The notes beneath the pieces were generated by a model that saw only the letters and a program-made list of their open reading frames with translations, was not told where the DNA came from and did not search any database. DNA of 64,000 bases from assembly GCA_038373885.1 (NCBI GenBank), contig JAWZYV010015848.1, positions 124,001 through 188,000 on the forward strand, in the 5' to 3' direction. Source of the stretch: Cheiracanthium punctorium (lineage: Eukaryota > Arthropoda > Arachnida > Araneae > Cheiracanthiidae). The position numbers and the translations under genes are program-made. Shown here one piece after another: positions 47,194-59,094 of the stretch; the stretch's first letter is position 1; each line of letters opens with the position of its first letter.

Positions 47194-48514
47194 CAGGGTG
47201 TCTAATGCTAACGGTGCTCAATGGCTATTTCCTAAACCGTTAGTCAGAGACACATAGTTCCAGTTGCAAAAATGCTTTAAATTGCATAATCTATTATGTC
47301 TGAAACAATCGAAGTCAACAAAACAATTCCTATAAAAATTACGAAATTTAAATTTTTATACGGTCCCCCAGTCCTATCAGATATATTTAGAAAAAATTTC
47401 TTTATACAATTTTATGCACAATTAAAAAAAATCGTCTTTCTACTATCAAACTTCATCGATTTATGAAGCAGCAAACATTGTGACTTAAGTCACTCTTCCA
47501 CGTTTAAAAAGGTCCTGTTATGGTAAACCGTTAAGAGACCATGTAAATACTGAAATTTTAAATTATATGTTTTAATTTAATTTTCTGGCATAATGCGAAA
47601 AAAGAAGCAAAACTAATGTTAGAGTGCTGATCTTCAAGCAGACAGGGCCTTTTTTTCGCATGGGCAAATCGGGACTTTGCCCAGGGCCTCCGAGTCGAAG
47701 GGCCCCCAATTTCAAATGTTGTTCTGAAATATTCTTTTTTATATCAAAATTTTATTAAAAATAAAACAATTTTCATAGATAAGGGGCCCTCCAAATCCAT
47801 CACTGACCGGGGCCCCTGTTTGTTATAACCAGGCCCTGCAAGCAGAGGGTCACAGTCAAGCTCTATTAAAATCTATCAGAAGTCAAACCTACTAAATAGT
47901 ATATATGTATAGCTTGCAGATGTGTAACATAAGACTGTGCTACGCAAAGTACAGGAAGAGTTTTCTACACGGGTACACATTTAGATTGCAGTCGAAGGAA
48001 GTTATTTAACGCCAGTTCATTTAAAAAACTGTTTAAAAAATTCTATTTTTATGTTACTTTATTGTATACACAAAGTTAAACGTTAAACTTCTTCATTGCA
48101 ACCTATATTCATAAAATAGTAAATGAAATTGCGAATAAATATTACAAAGCTCGAAACCATCTACATTAATTTTTCTCAAATTCATTTTGTATACAACCCC
48201 TATTTCGCAGATGGAAAAGTGCTCTAACTTTAAGCAGCTGAAACTCAGTGAATTTTGGTCGTAGAACGACGAATTTTTTTTTTTTTTTTTACTGTGCATG
48301 AAATTAAGAATTTTTTTCTAAATTTAATTAATAAAACCGGAGGACCGCATAAAAATTTAAATTTCGTAATTTTTATAGGAATTGATTTGTTGACTTCGAT
48401 TTTTTCTGATATAATAGATTATGTAGTTTAAAGCATCTTTGCAATTGGAACTATGTGTCTCTGACTAACGGTTTAGGAAATGGCCATTGGGCACCGTTAG
48501 CACTGGACACCTTG
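47194..48514. mobile_element. Long-TIR TA-inserting element, non-autonomous
   Basis: The 1,321-bp element has ~178-bp terminal inverted repeats. The outer ends are CAGGGTGTCTAATGCTAACGG and, reversed, CAAGGTGTCCAGTGCTAACGG, flanked by TA (47,192-47,193 and 48,515-48,516). Long TIRs with CAGGGTGTC ends and TA duplication fit the mariner/IS630 group. A hAT MITE is nested at 47,643-47,838. No transposase frame. Confidence 0.85.
47643..47838. mobile_element. hAT-type MITE with perfect 8-bp TSD
   Basis: The 196-bp element has ends CAGGGCCT and AGGCCCTG and is flanked by the identical CAAGCAGA (47,635-47,642 and 47,839-47,846). The interior includes GGGGCCC blocks. Nested inside the 47,194-48,514 element. 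Confidence 0.93.
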
Positions 48515-48519
48515 TATAT

Positions 48520-49820
48520 CAAGCCTACCAAACAAGTGTGATATTGCATTGCTGAAAATAATTGTTGTGTTTGGTAGGTAGTAATCAGCTTTAGAAAATG
48601 TAGAAAACACTTTTCTACGTATTTGAATTATTATCATTATTATTATCGTTTTATATATTATATAAATAAATTATATTATTTATACCGTTGTATATTTTAT
48701 ATTATTTATACCGTTATCATATTTATTATTATTTTGATGAACGCAATGAACAAAAATTAACTGAAGGATGCCAAGTAATACATCGCAAAATTTCGAAGGT
48801 TTCTGTCACTATAGTTCCGATAACGGATTAGTCGAGGTATAAAATAAAAAGAGGTATCAGACAAGCTATAAATTCACCTATGAAAACAATATTTTTTTTC
48901 AAGCTGCATTTAAAAAAACTTCCTATATCCGTGTGAGTGTGTAAATTTACCTTAATTTACTAACTGTAATCAATCATTTTGTAAATTCAATCTCTAGTGA
49001 AAGAAAATTCTCTAAACTGAACACAATTACTAAAAATACGAATTTCTGGGAAATTTTTTTAAATTTTGATCATCTCTTTGTCTCTATAACTTTATTGCAC
49101 ACCAAAATCCAGCAAAATTTTCAGTAAAGATACACTTGTAAGGAGGAAAAACTAAATGAGAAAAATAAGCAGAAGTACATAATTTTTTTTTCGAAAACTG
49201 ATGTTTAAATTTATCCAAAAATAAAAATAAAGGCTATTTGCTCAAAGAAATCTCATTTTCTTGTTACGGCCCGTGTCAATTTAAAAATGATAAATCTCCA
49301 GACAATTTACTTTCGTAGATTTATAAGACTTTATTCCATTTTAAATGTAGGCGGATGATTGGATCATCTTTGTTCCCATTCTTCGAGAAAACATATGATG
49401 CTGTTTATTTCGTATGTTTTTAAATTAGTCTAAATTGAGCGGAATATTTTTATATGGAATTTTCTATTTCAAAAGTTTAAAATAACCCAAGCAATCTTTA
49501 GTATTGCTCAACTGGATTCAATCATTTTCCAACACAGATTTATTTTGATATTAAGTTTCAACTCGGAAAAGAAAATGCTTTCAAAGAAGTATTTGAATTC
49601 ACTAATTATATATCCAAGATTTTTCTTTTATTCAACAAAATATTTTTGTAAAAATATATAAAAATTGTGACTTCAAAGAATAATTATTGGATGTTACAAA
49701 GAGAAAAAAACAGATTATGTTTCAAATAAATATTACTTGTATTTCTTCAAAATTTTCCTCGAAGTAAAAGTTTTATAGAGTTTAAATTTTATGCTAATTG
49801 TGAAGTTTGCATTTTACAAT
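48520..49820. other. AT-rich spacer, nothing recognised
   Basis: No coding motif or element end supported. Confidence 0.5.
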
Positions 49821-49825
49821 ATTTA

Positions 49826-50576
49826 CAATAGTTTTTGAGATATACGAATTACATACGTACGTACTCTAAATGTCGCCAAGCTTGGCGACTTTTCACGCAT
49901 TTTTTTTTAGGGAGGCATATGATCGTCGTCAGACCATTATCTAACTACATGGTAGCATGGTATTGTGCTTGAAATGAATGAATGCCTCTAAAAATGCCAT
50001 TAACTGCAATGTGTTTGAATTTGAGTGTGTCTGTAAAAGACCTATAAGTGATAAATACACTATTTTCGATGGAAAGATTTATTTTGTAGCCCTTAACAAC
50101 ATATATCACTTCTGAGTCGTTTGAAATGACTTAATATCTCTAAAATACGCTTTAATGAATTTTGCCCATAGAGCGTAATGTAATTCAAATGTTTTGGGTG
50201 GCTCTGTAAATAAACTATCCAGTCTATTGGAACCAAAAAGAGAGGGCACAACTAGATGTTACAACAATCCTAAATATAAAATTTCAGCATTCTACAACTA
50301 ATAGTTTTTGAGATATACGAGTTACATACTGTCTGTACATACTGTTACATACTGTCTGTATGTACGTACGTACATACAGACGACAGGGAAAAGCTGGTCA
50401 AAATGGACTTGTGTCCGGTCAAATTGGATTGTACATGCATTTATATGAACATACGTACGTGCGTACGATAAGATGCATTGCAAAAATTCTTAAATTTAGA
50501 GGTAGTCGAAATCTGGTTACCAAAATTTTTCTCTCACATTACTTTCTTATACTTCGTACAAGGACGAGGAAGTAAT
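49826..50576 (+). repeat. Family A dispersed repeat with 3' end
   Basis: It carries the TCGCCAAGCTTGGCGACTTT motif, the GTGCTTGAAATGAATGAATG block, the ACAACTAGATGTTACAACAA block and a terminal TACTTCGTACAAGGACGAGG hairpin region. A perfect 28-base palindrome lies at 50,354-50,381. Confidence 0.85.
50354..50381. repeat. Perfect 28-base palindrome
   Basis: GTCTGTATGTACGT and its exact inverse, without spacer. It occurs in family A where other copies have only GTACGTAC-like sequence. Confidence 0.95.
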
Positions 50577-50579
50577 AAT

Positions 50580-52990
50580 ATTACTTTTATCCTGTTTAAA
50601 CTATTATATTTTAAGCAGTCACTGGATGTTGCCCGTACTGATAGTCACAAATCATACTCAGTTATTTATAGTACATTCTGTTAAAATGAGCGTACTTTTT
50701 TTTGCAAATAATCTGCATTTAATTTAGTCGTAGTTTGAAAAACAATCAATCATCGTAAATTAGTGCATTTATCTTTCACAAGACTTTTACGCAAAATCTA
50801 GTACATTAATAAGATCTGGTCGTCGTTGGATGTCCATTTATAAGTTTAATGGAAGAGAACAGAATTGATTGCTCATTTATTTCAAACTTGCTGTATCAAT
50901 CATAAAGAATGGTATACCACTCCAGTTACGGTTGCGGGAAAACAGCTTGCGTTTTAAAAGAGAGAGATGAAAAAAAAATGGCGTTTTCGGGGATTAATAT
51001 CCTTTGCGACAGATGCTTTGAGATGAAAGGGTTAAGAGGGAACGTTCTCTAAACAGCTGTTGCACTTAGCGTTTAATTATTTTTTGAAACACAAGTGGCA
51101 AGTTCTGAAAGATTATCCGTCGAAAAAAAAAAAGTTTCAACTCTTTCCTCTTTTGTCTGTAGCCCTGTTGAGCCTATTCTTTAACTTGTTCCGTTAAACA
51201 TGTTCTTTCTTTTCCTTTTTTTATTTCTTCCTCCATGAAAGAATTGCATTCTCAACTCGCATTGAAGTGTGGTGTTTAGAACGGAAGTCATATTTTGGAA
51301 AAATTCAAAATGTTTTTTTAATCTTCGTACAGCGACATCTTCCCTGGATGTTATTAATTATATGCTTTAGAAAGAAGGGAAATTTATGTAACAGCTCATT
51401 CCCTTCATTTAAAGATCAATATTGCATCGAACTCTATCGAAAGATTTTATGATTCTGAATAGATAATTTAATGTTTAAATATATATGAATGATATCAAAC
51501 AACTACGGAATTGGCCAAATTATTGCAAAATAGTTTTTTCTGGTTATTTAAAGATATAAATACAAAAGCATGTTATTTATATTGCGATACATGACCATTT
51601 AATATTCAGCAGTACCCCCGTTGCTTGTATTAAGGTTCTGAATTGAGGCATTGTTTGACACAATGTGCAATGCACAAATTTTTGGCAATCCCAAAACTAT
51701 CCAAACTGTGCAATGCACATTTTGACTGGTTTTGAGATTTTTGGATCATGGTGTCAGGCTTCAATAATTCTGTCATTGATCTGTTGTTGTTTGTTAGTGA
51801 TAACAAGGAAGAAATACTGAAAGTATAAATTTTTAAACTCTATAAGATTATCTGTACTCACTTAGGTTGAACAAAATAAATGAATTTCTTAGACGTATGG
51901 ATTAAATAATAAAAATCCACTTTATGTCTACGAAAGTATGCCTTATATCGTTGTACTTGTCGAACATAAAATGGGTGCTTTCAAAATCTCAAATATCAAC
52001 AAAGCAACATCATCAGCAAATTATATTGATGTCTTTTGTGTACGTTCTATTAAAATACAGCCAGTCTAACAAAAAGAAAAAAGCCTGAATTCACTCTGCT
52101 TACTTTCAAATGCACTCTTTCTTTCCTTCCCGCAAATGTGAATGTAAGCAGAGTACATAGAAAATGTGATAACAGCAATCAAGCTCAGAATTTCAAAGAA
52201 GATTATAAGGGTTATTCCAGCGCGATGAAAAATTCGGTAAGGAAAGAGGGACAGGAAAAACTTTTGCAAACAGGGTACAGTGCTGAATGAAGATGAGTGA
52301 AAATGTAAAACAAAGCAGATTAAAGGATCAAGGGAGGCATTAGGTGTGTTAATTAAAGTTCATTTGGGTTCTAATTTTAAAAATGAGTCCGAAATCCAGA
52401 GACGGAAGTTTTAATCCGTTGTAGCAAATTTACCGTGATTTCTAATTTGTATATGACTAAAGAGGGGAAAGACGTCCGAACAATGTTAGTAGGGAATTAT
52501 AAAAACATATTTATGAGATTGCTAATTTTGGAGGTTAAATAATTTTTGATGGACTTATTTTTTTTTTCAAAAAGATATGCTGTTTAAAATCAATTTAAAT
52601 TTTTAGTTCCAATTAATATTTTTATTGCTTAATCATTTAAGTTGCTCCCTCTTTCACCATGTCGACATAATTGGTTAAATTGCCTGAAATGTTATTAAAA
52701 CAAATAATGTAAATTTTAATTTGGTTCAAAAATGCATTTCTTTCGATTACAAAATCATCATAATTATGACGTTTAAATACTATATGACATCTTGATCTTT
52801 TTATAAATTTGTTAAATGACAACTTATTTATGTTTTTTTGTGCATGACTATGGTTCTGCATTTATTCTGAAAGCCAGAACGAGGCTAAGTTTATTGTCTT
52901 ACAAGTGTTGGGTATGTCATTGCATTAAAACAAAATTTTAAATTTCCTCAAAATTGATAATCTGTGGTGATAGCATTCAACCAATACTGC
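50580..52990. other. AT-rich spacer, nothing recognised
   Basis: Short frames only. Near 51,665-51,720 the block TGTGCAATGCACA occurs twice within 50 bp, a small local repeat. Confidence 0.5.
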
Positions 52991-52995
52991 TTTAA

Positions 52996-53508
52996 ACCTT
53001 TGAGGCGCAACCCTTTCCCAATGCTGAAAAAAGGCAGCCGTCGCCATCGCTCGACTTAACTACCAGCAAGATGGCGGACGATCGAAACGTACATCGCGTG
53101 CCACAGATCTAGAGACCCTTTTTTTGACGGCAAGTGGCTGTGCGCGGGCACAGCCAGCTGCGTCAAAAAAGGGTCTCTAGATCTGTGGCACGCGATGAAC
53201 GTTTCGATCGTCCGCCATCTTGCTGGTAGTTAAGTCGAGCGATGGCAACGGCTGCCCCTTTTTTCAGCATTGGGCAATCTATCCAGCTGTTCTCGCGTTC
53301 TTCCATTTTTCAGCAGATGTCAGTGCTGTTAAAAATAACCGTGACCAATTTTTTTACGGGAAATGACGTGCTAAAAAGTGAAGGATTCTTGTGGAGCTAT
53401 GTCACCCGCAACTATTTTTATAGAATTCAAATCCATTTTTCGTGAATGGCAACAGTCAAAACGTCAGAGTTTGGTGTCCTCACGGCGAGGACACCGAGCG
53501 TTAAAGGG
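52996..53508 (+). mobile_element. piggyBac-type MITE, family B copy 3, with long palindrome
   Basis: The 513-bp copy starts ACCTTTGAGGCGCAACCC after TTAA (52,992-52,995) and ends GCGTTAAAGGG followed by TGAA, a decayed TTAA. Relative to copy 1 it contains a near-perfect palindrome, 53,017-53,274, with ~120-bp arms around a GGCTGTGCGCGGGCACAGCC-type hairpin. Both arms include CGCTCGACTTAACTACCAGC or its inverse. The arms look like an inverted duplication of the MITE's left region. Confidence 0.87.
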
Positions 53509-53832
53509 TGAAAATATACCTTTCGTATTAGATTTAACTTTGTATGTGCAATAAAAATTGCTCTAATCAGGTTTTACAGTACCAGATATTCTAAGGTAAC
53601 CGAAGGATTGTATGCAAGAAAGAAAAGTCAATAACTTTTTTTTTTTTTTTTTTTTACGAACACGATACAGTTTGTAAGTAATACGGTCATTGTGTTAAAA
53701 AGTAAATACTGATTAGTTTTGTTTTGCTTTTTTTTACAAACACAAAATAGCATGTAAGTAATACGATTATTGCGTTGACAAGTGACATTATAATAATCGA
53801 AGAATTTTTTATTCGTTTACATTACTAATTCT

Positions 53833-53948
53833 TAGCGTAAATACGGATTAGGACCACTTAGAAAGACCTCCACAGAGGGTACCCTGCCCTTCGGTCTAGA
53901 TCCCACGTGTAGATAATTAATTGGCCGTAATCCCTCAACAACAACATA
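53833..53948 (+). mobile_element. SINE fragment, family S1 3' part
   Basis: GTAAATACGGATTAGGA and CTTAGAAAGACCTC match the SINE at 13,257-13,460. It ends GGCCGTAATCCCTCAACAAC, a (CAA)n tail like the LINE copies here. Confidence 0.75.
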
Positions 53949-53949
53949 A

Positions 53950-56900
53950 GTTACTAATGAAATTTATTTTATTAGTTTAATTACATTTTAATTTAGCAAA
54001 ACCGTATTTGCTTTACTTAAAAAACATTGTTTTTATTGGTTAAAAATATGAATTTTACTTTTATTTGAGTTTATTAGTTTTATAAAAATCTCAGCACACA
54101 ATATAAACAAGGTAACTGGCATTTTTATACTAGCCATAAAAAACCACATTTAATAACACTATTTTAAAAATCAATTTGTGAAAATGTTTGATTTGTTCTA
54201 ATATCTACTTAAATACATTTAAAATACGTTGCTGAAATATAAGAAGTCAGTTGTTTGATTGGAGCTGTTCAGTAAAATATTAAAAAGAAGAATAAATGAT
54301 AAAATTCTTTTTAATCACTGCCAGTGTAAACGTCACCTATTTACAGAGGATTTTATTATCCTAGGAACCAAAATTATTAATTTTGCACTAGTGTATGAAC
54401 AACATTGCACACTTAAACATTCAGAATATATATTTTGTTGCATATAACGTGCTTCATTAAGCCATGGTTTATTGTTTATTAATTTCTACGGAAGACTAAG
54501 ATGGAATGCCGTTTTCACCCTGATTGCGGCAACATATTGTGTAAACTTGTACCCCGTGACTTTCAATTCTTGAGGTTGAAAACTAAACAATTTTCACAAA
54601 ACCCATTCAAAGTTTTATGAAAATTCGAAAACTATTGTGTAAGTTGTTTAGCCTTCTATCATGTCACCAAACTTCTTTTCATTTGTTTGAGCTGCTTTGA
54701 GTAGAAAATGTCATAAACAAAATGATAGATAAACAATTTTCTTTATAAAGGCTATGTAGGCCTCCTTATAGCTTGAAACGTGTAACATTCACAAAATTGT
54801 TGAATCCCATTAAATTTCAGACAAACGTTTAATCTTATTAATGCTGGCGTCTAATTTTAAGAAACTAGTATTGATGCAATTTATAAAACAGTACATTTGA
54901 AGTGATTAAAATGAATTTTTTCAAAATTTAAAATTCAGATTCACTCGCCTGCTAAATTCAAAACAATCAATATATTCTTCGAAAATTATATCAAATGAGA
55001 AATTCGTAAATAAATAGCTGGAAACAATCTTCAGAAGAAAACATGCTGAATATTTTTAGAATGTTGTGGCAATTATATTTGGAGTCTTATTATTTATCTT
55101 TTGTAATTACTCCTTCCTATATACTATTAAATATTTTGAACACACATCATATAAAAATTCATAAATATGCTTTTAAATGTCTGAAGTATATGTTTATAAA
55201 AATTAATCCGTTTTCACGGAAACCTCTAAAAACTGTAAATTTCAAAGTTTAAGGTGCACTTGGACACTTTTATGACTCTAAAAAATTAGAAAAAGTTGTT
55301 ATGCCTCCCAATCTAAAAAAAGGGGGGAGAATATGGCCCACCGTTTATGACACTGGATATAAAAAATGTAAAATATTGCGCAGAAAAGGGGCTAGAGCTG
55401 TCGCAAGATTAATTTAATACTTATGCAAAGTTATTAAAATTACAAAGGGAAACACCTACCGTGTTTATGGGTGAAAAAATTTTCAAAAAGCTTGTTCGAG
55501 CAAGTTTAAAACTCATTTTTTATCGGAAAAACGAATTTGACAGGAGTGCTGATTTTTTTTTCCAAACTCTAAAACGGGGTCCATATGATTATGCAGTTTT
55601 AAAACGTTTATTTTTCTTGGGGTGCTGTAAAGAAATTCAGTTTTCCTGAGCATGTTAAACGTGCAATGTGGTTTTCCTTTTCTTTCTTTCGTTTTCAATA
55701 TTTTTTCTTATTTTTCAAAATATTTACAGGCACTGCAAAAAATAAAGAAATATTTGAAACCTATAATAAAATTACATTCATTATATTTATTTAGGAAATT
55801 CTAGATTAAGAATTATACTAAACATACATTAGTGTTTATTTTTTTAACTGAGTAAACATGCCTACATAATGTGTAGAGATACTCTTTTATCCACAAGTAA
55901 GGAAAAATTTAAACTTTATGCAAATGCATATACATACATACATATATAAATATATATACAAGCTGCGTTTTTTTACTAACTAAATCATTAGACTCTGCAT
56001 ACTTTTAAGGATAACAGTATACTGATAAAAGTCTATTTTATTTTTAAAAACAAAATATAAATTTAATTAGTTTAAACTGTCTTTTTATGCAAAATTATAA
56101 AGTACAAATTTTGTTTTAATTCTTCAATGACTATATACAATTTTAATAAGGAATAAAAACCTTGCCCAATATTTTTAGGACACCTTGTATACATTTTTTT
56201 TTATTCAGTCTCTTTTTATTTCCTTCACTCTCTTATAAACTTATATTTTCAGAATTCTAAAAACAAGTAAGTTAATGATCGCGATAATTTCAGTTTTTAA
56301 AGCACTTCGAATTAATGAATACTATATGAATAAGAACAATAAAAGCTGCTGTTTAAAGGTTAAAATTAATTAAGATCTTCATAAAATAGCGCGTCTAAGT
56401 AAAAACACAACAAAGTACGATCTCACGATACATTCATTATTTTGAAAGTGCTTACCTAATACCACGATAAATTGTTTCGGTGTTATTTCGCACCTCGAAT
56501 AAATCCTAAGACACAAGTTTTTATTTCTTGTATTCGTAATTTGAAGTTATTATTATCTCAATTCATTATAACTTCAGGTTTTTAATGAAAATGTACTTAT
56601 GGTCACTCCGAAAAGGCTGTTTTTTTTAACCATACTCCTTTACTTATTCATAGATCTTTTTTCTAACAGTATGAATATAGAAATTATAAAACATAAAACA
56701 ATAGCCATATAGAAATTATTAAACATATATTCGAAAATAGCATGCACTTTACAAGAGACTTTTTTAACAATCCACGCGTACTATTTTATCTACGTCAGAA
56801 TCTTAAACAAGAATAGTGAGTTTTGATCATAATTATAAAACATTATTATAATAATATTTAAGTATAAAACATATTTTAATTTTAATTATCAAACATAAAT

Positions 56901-57840
56901 GAAAACATTTATTCGAAAATAGCTTGCGCGTTATTACAGAATTTTTTAACAAGCCTGGCGTACTATTTAATCTACGTCAGAATCTTAAAGAACTAATAAT
57001 AGTTATTCAGAAATTTTTATTTTGAAGGTTGATGATCTTTGGCACATCTGCCCCCCCCCCCCCTCACGTTCAGCAAGTCACTAGCTCTTCTGAATCTACC
57101 CTCTCTTTTTACTACAAGAGATGTAAAGTAGCCAGCTGGTATCGGGAGGTAGGTAAAAGTGTCCCCATTCAATCTTGATGGAGCTTTACTAATCAGTCAG
57201 GATTTTACACGTTCAGCCCCTCACTTCTGCTCTTAGAGGTGTTAACAAAGTTGTCATAATGAAAATAATAGAACCGAAATTCTGCATCCCTGTTTATCAA
57301 AAAAAAATGTGGTACAAAAAAAAGTCGTGAGAAATAACATTTGGTACATATCCGTTCCTGGCTTGAATTATGTACGCCCCCTGTATGCATACACCCCGCC
57401 ATACTTAACGTTCCCTCCCCTCTATTAGTGTTCGTGCAGTAGGACATACCCGAAAAAAGACATTTACTTACTTTTTGTGTCGAGATTTGTTTCTTTTTAT
57501 TTGTATTTATTTGTTGTTCCATTTTAAATATTTATGCTGAGAGAGCTTTTGCCTGAAGAATAGCGAATTAATTGTATTTGTAAAAGAATGAAATTATTTT
57601 TTATTAACTCTTGTACATTTTAATTAGGATTATTTCTGGGCAATAAAATAAGGTTTAAACATGAAATTTTCAATTTTATTCGTTGTAAATGCGTTTTTAA
57701 ATTTTATAAGCACTAGACAAATAAATGGGTTTTTTTAATTATTTAAGAATAAAAAATTATTCAGTTCTTAGGATTTCTATTATGAAAAATGGTTGTACAT
57801 ACTTCTGGCTGATTTTTATTTTCTTCCCCCGTCGTATACA
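53950..57840. other. AT-rich spacer, nothing firm
   Basis: Holds AT microsatellite-like sequence at 55,920-55,965, a duplicated GAAAATAGC...CTACGTCAGAATCTTAAA stretch (about 56,733-56,815 and 56,913-56,995), a C13 run at 57,051-57,063, and a lone GGACACCTTGTATA near 56,179 that resembles one end of the 47,194-48,514 element. No gene recognised. Confidence 0.45.
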
Positions 57841-57844
57841 ATTT

Positions 57845-59090
57845 CAGTAGACTCTCGGTTAACCGGGTTCGGATTATCTAGGTTGCGGCTTATCCGGGAC
57901 GGTGGCAATTTATTACGTTGATGATGAATGGAAATTAGCTAAAGCACTGCGGTTAAAAAAAAAAAAAAAAGATCTTGGAGGGAAGTTTTATGAAATGCAG
58001 AAAATTGAAATTCTTACAGATGTCGACGTTAGTTCTGAACCTCAAAGAAAAAATCTTAGAACATTTGAAAGAGTGAGACTCTGTTCTGAAAACTGCAGTG
58101 GAACAGTAGATCAACCAAGATTCGACTTTGATTGTGGATCACAAGAAACAAGGAAATTCGTAGAATGCCCTTAAAGAGATGAAGAACTGCGTATCGTGTT
58201 AGAGGACTTTGCAGGGGGTTCTAAACGCGTATTTATATTACGTCTGAAGAAAACCGTCCAGAATTCTAGATTGTTAAATCGGCTCCCGTAAGGTAGGCCA
58301 GAACCCAGGACCTTCACACTTCAGCCATCTTCCATGCTCAGTGTCTCATCCATCATAATTGCTTGGAGCAAGAAGATGAAAACCTGCTGAAAAAATGAAG
58401 GTAAGGAATTTTGTATAGTAAAATTTATCAAAGAGCAAATGAAAAACGAAAACAGATTTCTACCACTTAATTCTTCACAAAACAGTGAGGGAAATAAAAT
58501 ATATATTTGGTAAATGTATTAACTGTAAATTTAAATAAAATTAAAATTTATATTGGTCCTGTGGCGTCTGACTTCGTTCGCCATCAGTGTTTGTGCACTA
58601 AATAAACTGGTGAGCAACTGACGACAACGTTTCCGAGGGTTGACGTTGGAATCAACTCTAGCGACGTCCCTGCCTCTTTTCAGTGTCCAGTACATAATTC
58701 TCGATTCTATTCTGGCGGCTCTAGCACCTGGAGCTTTATAATTTAATTCATGATACTCCTTGTTCTGTTATTTTGTTTGTTAATTTTTAATTAAAGCTAT
58801 TAGTTACTGTTTTATCTCTTCGTCTTGTAGGGAAATTAGGGATGATTAAGCAAAAAATAAAAACCTTCTGATAAGTCTAGTGAGGCTTCTGTACGCCAAA
58901 TTTGGAAGAACCTCACATTCTTTTCTTTTGTATTAATTAAATTACTAATGCCCTATTGTATAGAAATTTTACATTTTCTATAATTTCTCAAACATTTTCC
59001 GCAAAATATGAATAAATTCGGTTATCCGGGATATTCGTTTCTCCGGGACGAGGCATTTCCCGCCCAACCCGATTAATCGAGAGTCTACAG
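57845..59090. mobile_element. Tigger-like element
   Basis: The 1,246-bp element has ends CAGTAGACTCTCGGTTAACC and, reversed, CTGTAGACTCTCGATTAATC. The right border is TA (59,091-59,092); the left is TT, a decayed TA. CTCTCG...AACCGGGTT-type ends are characteristic of Tigger elements. The 90-codon frame at 57,902-58,174 does not resemble a transposase. An S2 SINE is nested, and a GC-richer block at 58,555-58,760 is unidentified. Confidence 0.75.
58240..58375 (-). mobile_element. tRNA-derived SINE, family S2
   Basis: On the minus strand GAGCATGGAAGATGGCTGAAG is followed by GGTCCTGGGTTCTGGCC (B-box-like, 58,296-58,312) and a GGACGGTTTTCTTCAGACG tail. It matches 24,840-24,975. Nested in the Tigger-like element. 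Confidence 0.65.
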
Positions 59091-59094
59091 TACC

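Noticed and set aside
57902..58174. 90-codon frame inside the Tigger-like element
   Set aside because: It shows no HTH or DDE motif and contains a lysine run encoded by poly-A; treated as non-coding.
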